From assembly GCA_017395715.1 (NCBI GenBank), contig JAFQNZ010000233.1, forward strand, positions 1 to 7,531: DNA of 7,531 nt. Direction: 5' to 3'. Both the position numbers and the translations under genes were made by a program. The DNA comes from Clostridia bacterium (GTDB taxonomy: Bacteria; Bacillota; Clostridia; Oscillospirales; CAG-272). The notes beneath the pieces are model-generated. The model searched no databases and was not told the DNA's origin. It saw only the letters and a program-made list of their open reading frames with translations. This document shows positions 6,027 to 7,531 of the stretch, piece by piece. Each line of letters starts with the position of its first letter. The first letter of the stretch is position 1.

Positions 6027-6065
6027 AGGATGATTTTCTATCGGTAGGTAAAACCTGCTTTATGG

Positions 6066-6090
6066 AAGGCACCCCTTCGGTGACTTTTTT
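6066..6090 (+). terminator. Weak terminator-like hairpin
   Basis: AAGGCACC (6066-6073) pairs with GGTGACTT (6079-6086) with one G-A mismatch and loop CCTTC, followed by a T-run to 6090. An alternative short stem GAAGG/CCTTC competes. It is oriented for plus-strand transcripts and lies just past the end of the decarboxylase gene on the opposite strand. Confidence 0.4.
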
Positions 6091-6095
6091 CTTTC

Positions 6096-7436
6096 TTATT
6101 CTTTCACAACTGCAATCTCGTTAATTCCGTAATGAAGCAGGCACTTGATAACCTCTTTGGTGATGGTCTCGCCGCTGACCACGATGGGAATGGCGGGCGG
6201 GCAGGACACGGTGGGGGATGCGGCAATTCTGCCTGCGGCTTGTTCGGTGGGAATCGTCTCGCTTTTGGCAAGCATTGCCTTACGCACGCTCATGCGCTGC
6301 TCGGAAAGAATGGGCGCAGGAGCTTTTGGCAGAATCTTTCTTTCTTTTTTGACAATCTTGTCAAAGACTTGTTCCGCCCGTTCATAATCAAGCGGTGTGT
6401 TGGATGGCGAAAACATGAGAACAAGATAGTCAGAATCAGCAAATTCGCTTTCGATCTTGTGTTTTTGCAAAAGTTCTGCAAGCTCGTAGCCGAAATAGCC
6501 GTAGTCGGGTGCATACACACAAAGCTTTAAGGGTTCATTGCCAAACAGCGTAAAGCCAAGAGCCGAAAGATGCGCTTTCAAATCGGAAACTTTTTTGGCA
6601 GAGGCGGCAAATTCCGCTTTGCCTGTTTCGGCAAGATAAGCGTTGCAAAGGTCAAGTGAAGACAAGATCAAATACGACGGGCTGGTGGAGGCAAAGGAAG
6701 CAAGTGCAGCTCTCGCGTTTTCGGCAAAATAGGGATCAGCGTCTTTGGCAATATGCAAATACGCGCCGCCTGTTAAGACAGGGAGCGTTTTGTGTGCCGA
6801 ATCCGAGGTCATGGTTGCACCCAGCGTGATGGGGTGGCGGTCTTTTTCTAAAAACTTTAGGTAAGCGCCGTGCGCGTTATCCACAAGCAGTGGAATCTTG
6901 TGGGCAGTGCAAACTTTGGCAATCTCCTTGATATCGGCAAGGTTTCCAAGATAGTCGGGAGAAGTCAGATAAACGGTGCTTGGCTTTTTGTTAGCGGTGA
7001 GAATGGCGTTTTCCACATCATCCGCCGACAGAAGACAGGAGCAAAGATGGGTGTCTTCGCTCGGCATCATCCATTGCACATCAAAATCAAGCCAAGTGGC
7101 GGCGTACAAAAAAGCTTTGTGGGCGTTGCGCGCGGCAAGCACAAGCGGTCTTTCATCCCCCGATGCGGTGATGGCAAGGTACAGCATGGCTTTGATGGCA
7201 AGGGAAGAGCCCTCGGCGGAATAAAAGCTGTGTTCTGTGCCGAAGAGAGACGAGCAGTTGTTTTCGCTCTCGGCAATGATGCCGTCGGCAGAATAAAGGA
7301 CATCCGCGCCTGTGATCTCGGTGATGTCAAGCGCTTCCACGCCGAGGATAGGCTTGCCCTTATGCCCCGGCATGTGCAGGCGCGTGGCATCGCTTTTTGC
7401 ATATTTTGTTACAAAATCGGCAATCGGTGTGTTCAT
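6096..7436 (-). CDS. Short-form Orn/Lys/Arg decarboxylase, PLP-dependent (fold type I)
   Basis: A 446-residue member of the Orn/Lys/Arg decarboxylase family, which removes CO2 from basic amino acids to make polyamines or their precursors (agmatine, cadaverine, putrescine). Seen: HMPGHKG at 21-27; the cofactor-phosphate segment SAEGSS (73-78), where family members commonly have NGS; VDNAHGAY (185-192) with Asp186 expected to contact the PLP nitrogen; and SDSAHKTLPVLTGGA (211-225) with Lys216 as the PLP lysine. The C-terminal domain (about 380-446) includes GRIAASPTVSCPPAIPIVVSGE. It is close in length to the short bacillar SpeA/YaaO type and lacks the N-terminal wing domain of the 700-plus-residue enterobacterial enzymes. 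Start: ATG at 7436 with GGGAGG at 7441-7446, spaced 4 nt. A GTG start at 7448 would add four residues but has no ribosome binding site. The substrate is not fixed by sequence. Confidence 0.9.
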   Translation of the reverse strand: MNTPIADFVTKYAKSDATRLHMPGHKGKPILGVEALDITEITGADVLYSADGIIAESENNCSSLFGTEHSFYSAEGSSLAIKAMLYLAITASGDERPLVLAARNAHKAFLYAATWLDFDVQWMMPSEDTHLCSCLLSADDVENAILTANKKPSTVYLTSPDYLGNLADIKEIAKVCTAHKIPLLVDNAHGAYLKFLEKDRHPITLGATMTSDSAHKTLPVLTGGAYLHIAKDADPYFAENARAALASFASTSPSYLILSSLDLCNAYLAETGKAEFAASAKKVSDLKAHLSALGFTLFGNEPLKLCVYAPDYGYFGYELAELLQKHKIESEFADSDYLVLMFSPSNTPLDYERAEQVFDKIVKKERKILPKAPAPILSEQRMSVRKAMLAKSETIPTEQAAGRIAASPTVSCPPAIPIVVSGETITKEVIKCLLHYGINEIAVVKE

Positions 7437-7440
7437 AACG

Positions 7441-7446
7441 CCTCCC
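7441..7446 (-). promoter_or_regulatory. Ribosome binding site deciding the decarboxylase start
   Basis: GGGAGG on the minus strand, four bases before ATG at 7436. The spacing is slightly short, but no site lies upstream of the alternative GTG at 7448, so the ATG is preferred. Confidence 0.65.
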
Positions 7447-7480
7447 ACATTTTTCGTGATTCTTTCTCAAAAAACAAAAT

Positions 7481-7505
7481 GTAGGGCGGGGGCTTGCTCC
7501 CGCCG
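7481..7505. repeat. GC-rich hairpin repeat upstream of the decarboxylase
   Basis: GGCGGGGGC (7485-7493) pairs with GCTCCCGCC (7496-7504) with one G-T wobble and a tight loop, preceded by GTAG. It shares the GTAGGG lead and stem-loop form with the element at 6003-6026, so both may belong to one family of short interspersed repeats. It lies about 45-70 bp upstream of the decarboxylase start, in the likely leader or promoter zone. Confidence 0.55.
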
Positions 7506-7531
7506 TGTTATAATCAAGTTTGGAGAAACTG

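Noticed and set aside
6870..7484. 204-codon plus-strand open frame opposite the decarboxylase
   Set aside because: Its translation is low-complexity and motif-free, and the opposite strand encodes a protein with intact PLP-enzyme motifs.
7509..7514. TATAAT on the plus strand near the window end
   Set aside because: No -35 box is found 16-18 bp upstream (GC-rich hairpin there) and no downstream gene is visible before the window ends.
1..7531. CRISPR array, transposase, integrase, toxin-antitoxin or phage genes
   Set aside because: No regularly spaced direct repeats and no protein with recombinase, nuclease or toxin motifs were seen on either strand.

Overview
The window reads as a chromosomal stretch from a bacterium of the Clostridia (Bacillota), probably an uncultured Oscillospiraceae/Ruminococcaceae-like lineage. 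This rests on G-rich AGGAG-type ribosome binding sites, TTGACA/TATAAT promoters, a clostridial-style ECF sigma/anti-sigma pair, a short-form Orn/Lys/Arg decarboxylase and GC-rich interspersed hairpin repeats. The taxonomic call is inference; no rRNA or marker gene is present.

Layout: (1) 1-528, plus strand: the C-terminal 175 residues of a short-chain dehydrogenase/reductase cut by the window edge. (2) 529-3914, minus strand: a four-gene operon, transcribed leftwards, encoding an ArsR/SmtB/CadC metal sensor, a free-standing 73-residue heavy-metal-associated (HMA) protein, a Zn/Cd/Pb-type P1B ATPase without its own HMA domain, and a YegS/DgkB-like lipid kinase. The operon has a strong sigma-A promoter with a 12-2-12 inverted-repeat operator over the predicted start of transcription. 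(3) 3915-4129: divergent control region, also holding a consensus sigma-A promoter for the next operon. (4) 4130-5808, plus strand: an ECF sigma factor overlapping by ATGA a single-pass membrane protein, probably its anti-sigma/sensor, ended by a strong terminator. (5) 5809-6095: intergenic region with several hairpins, including a bidirectional terminator and a GC-rich palindrome of repeat type. (6) 6096-7436, minus strand: a PLP-dependent Orn/Lys/Arg decarboxylase, with a second GC-rich hairpin upstream of it near the window end.

How the genes work together: the sensor should leave its operator when Zn, Cd or Pb binds, releasing expression of the HMA protein and the efflux ATPase. The lipid kinase is co-transcribed and may add a membrane-lipid function. 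The sigma/anti-sigma pair is a separate signalling unit facing away from the metal operon. I found no clear novel defence or mobile system. The most interesting points are the lipid kinase in a metal operon, the detached HMA domain, the anti-sigma with an unrecognised outer domain, and the structured intergenic region at 5819-6090.
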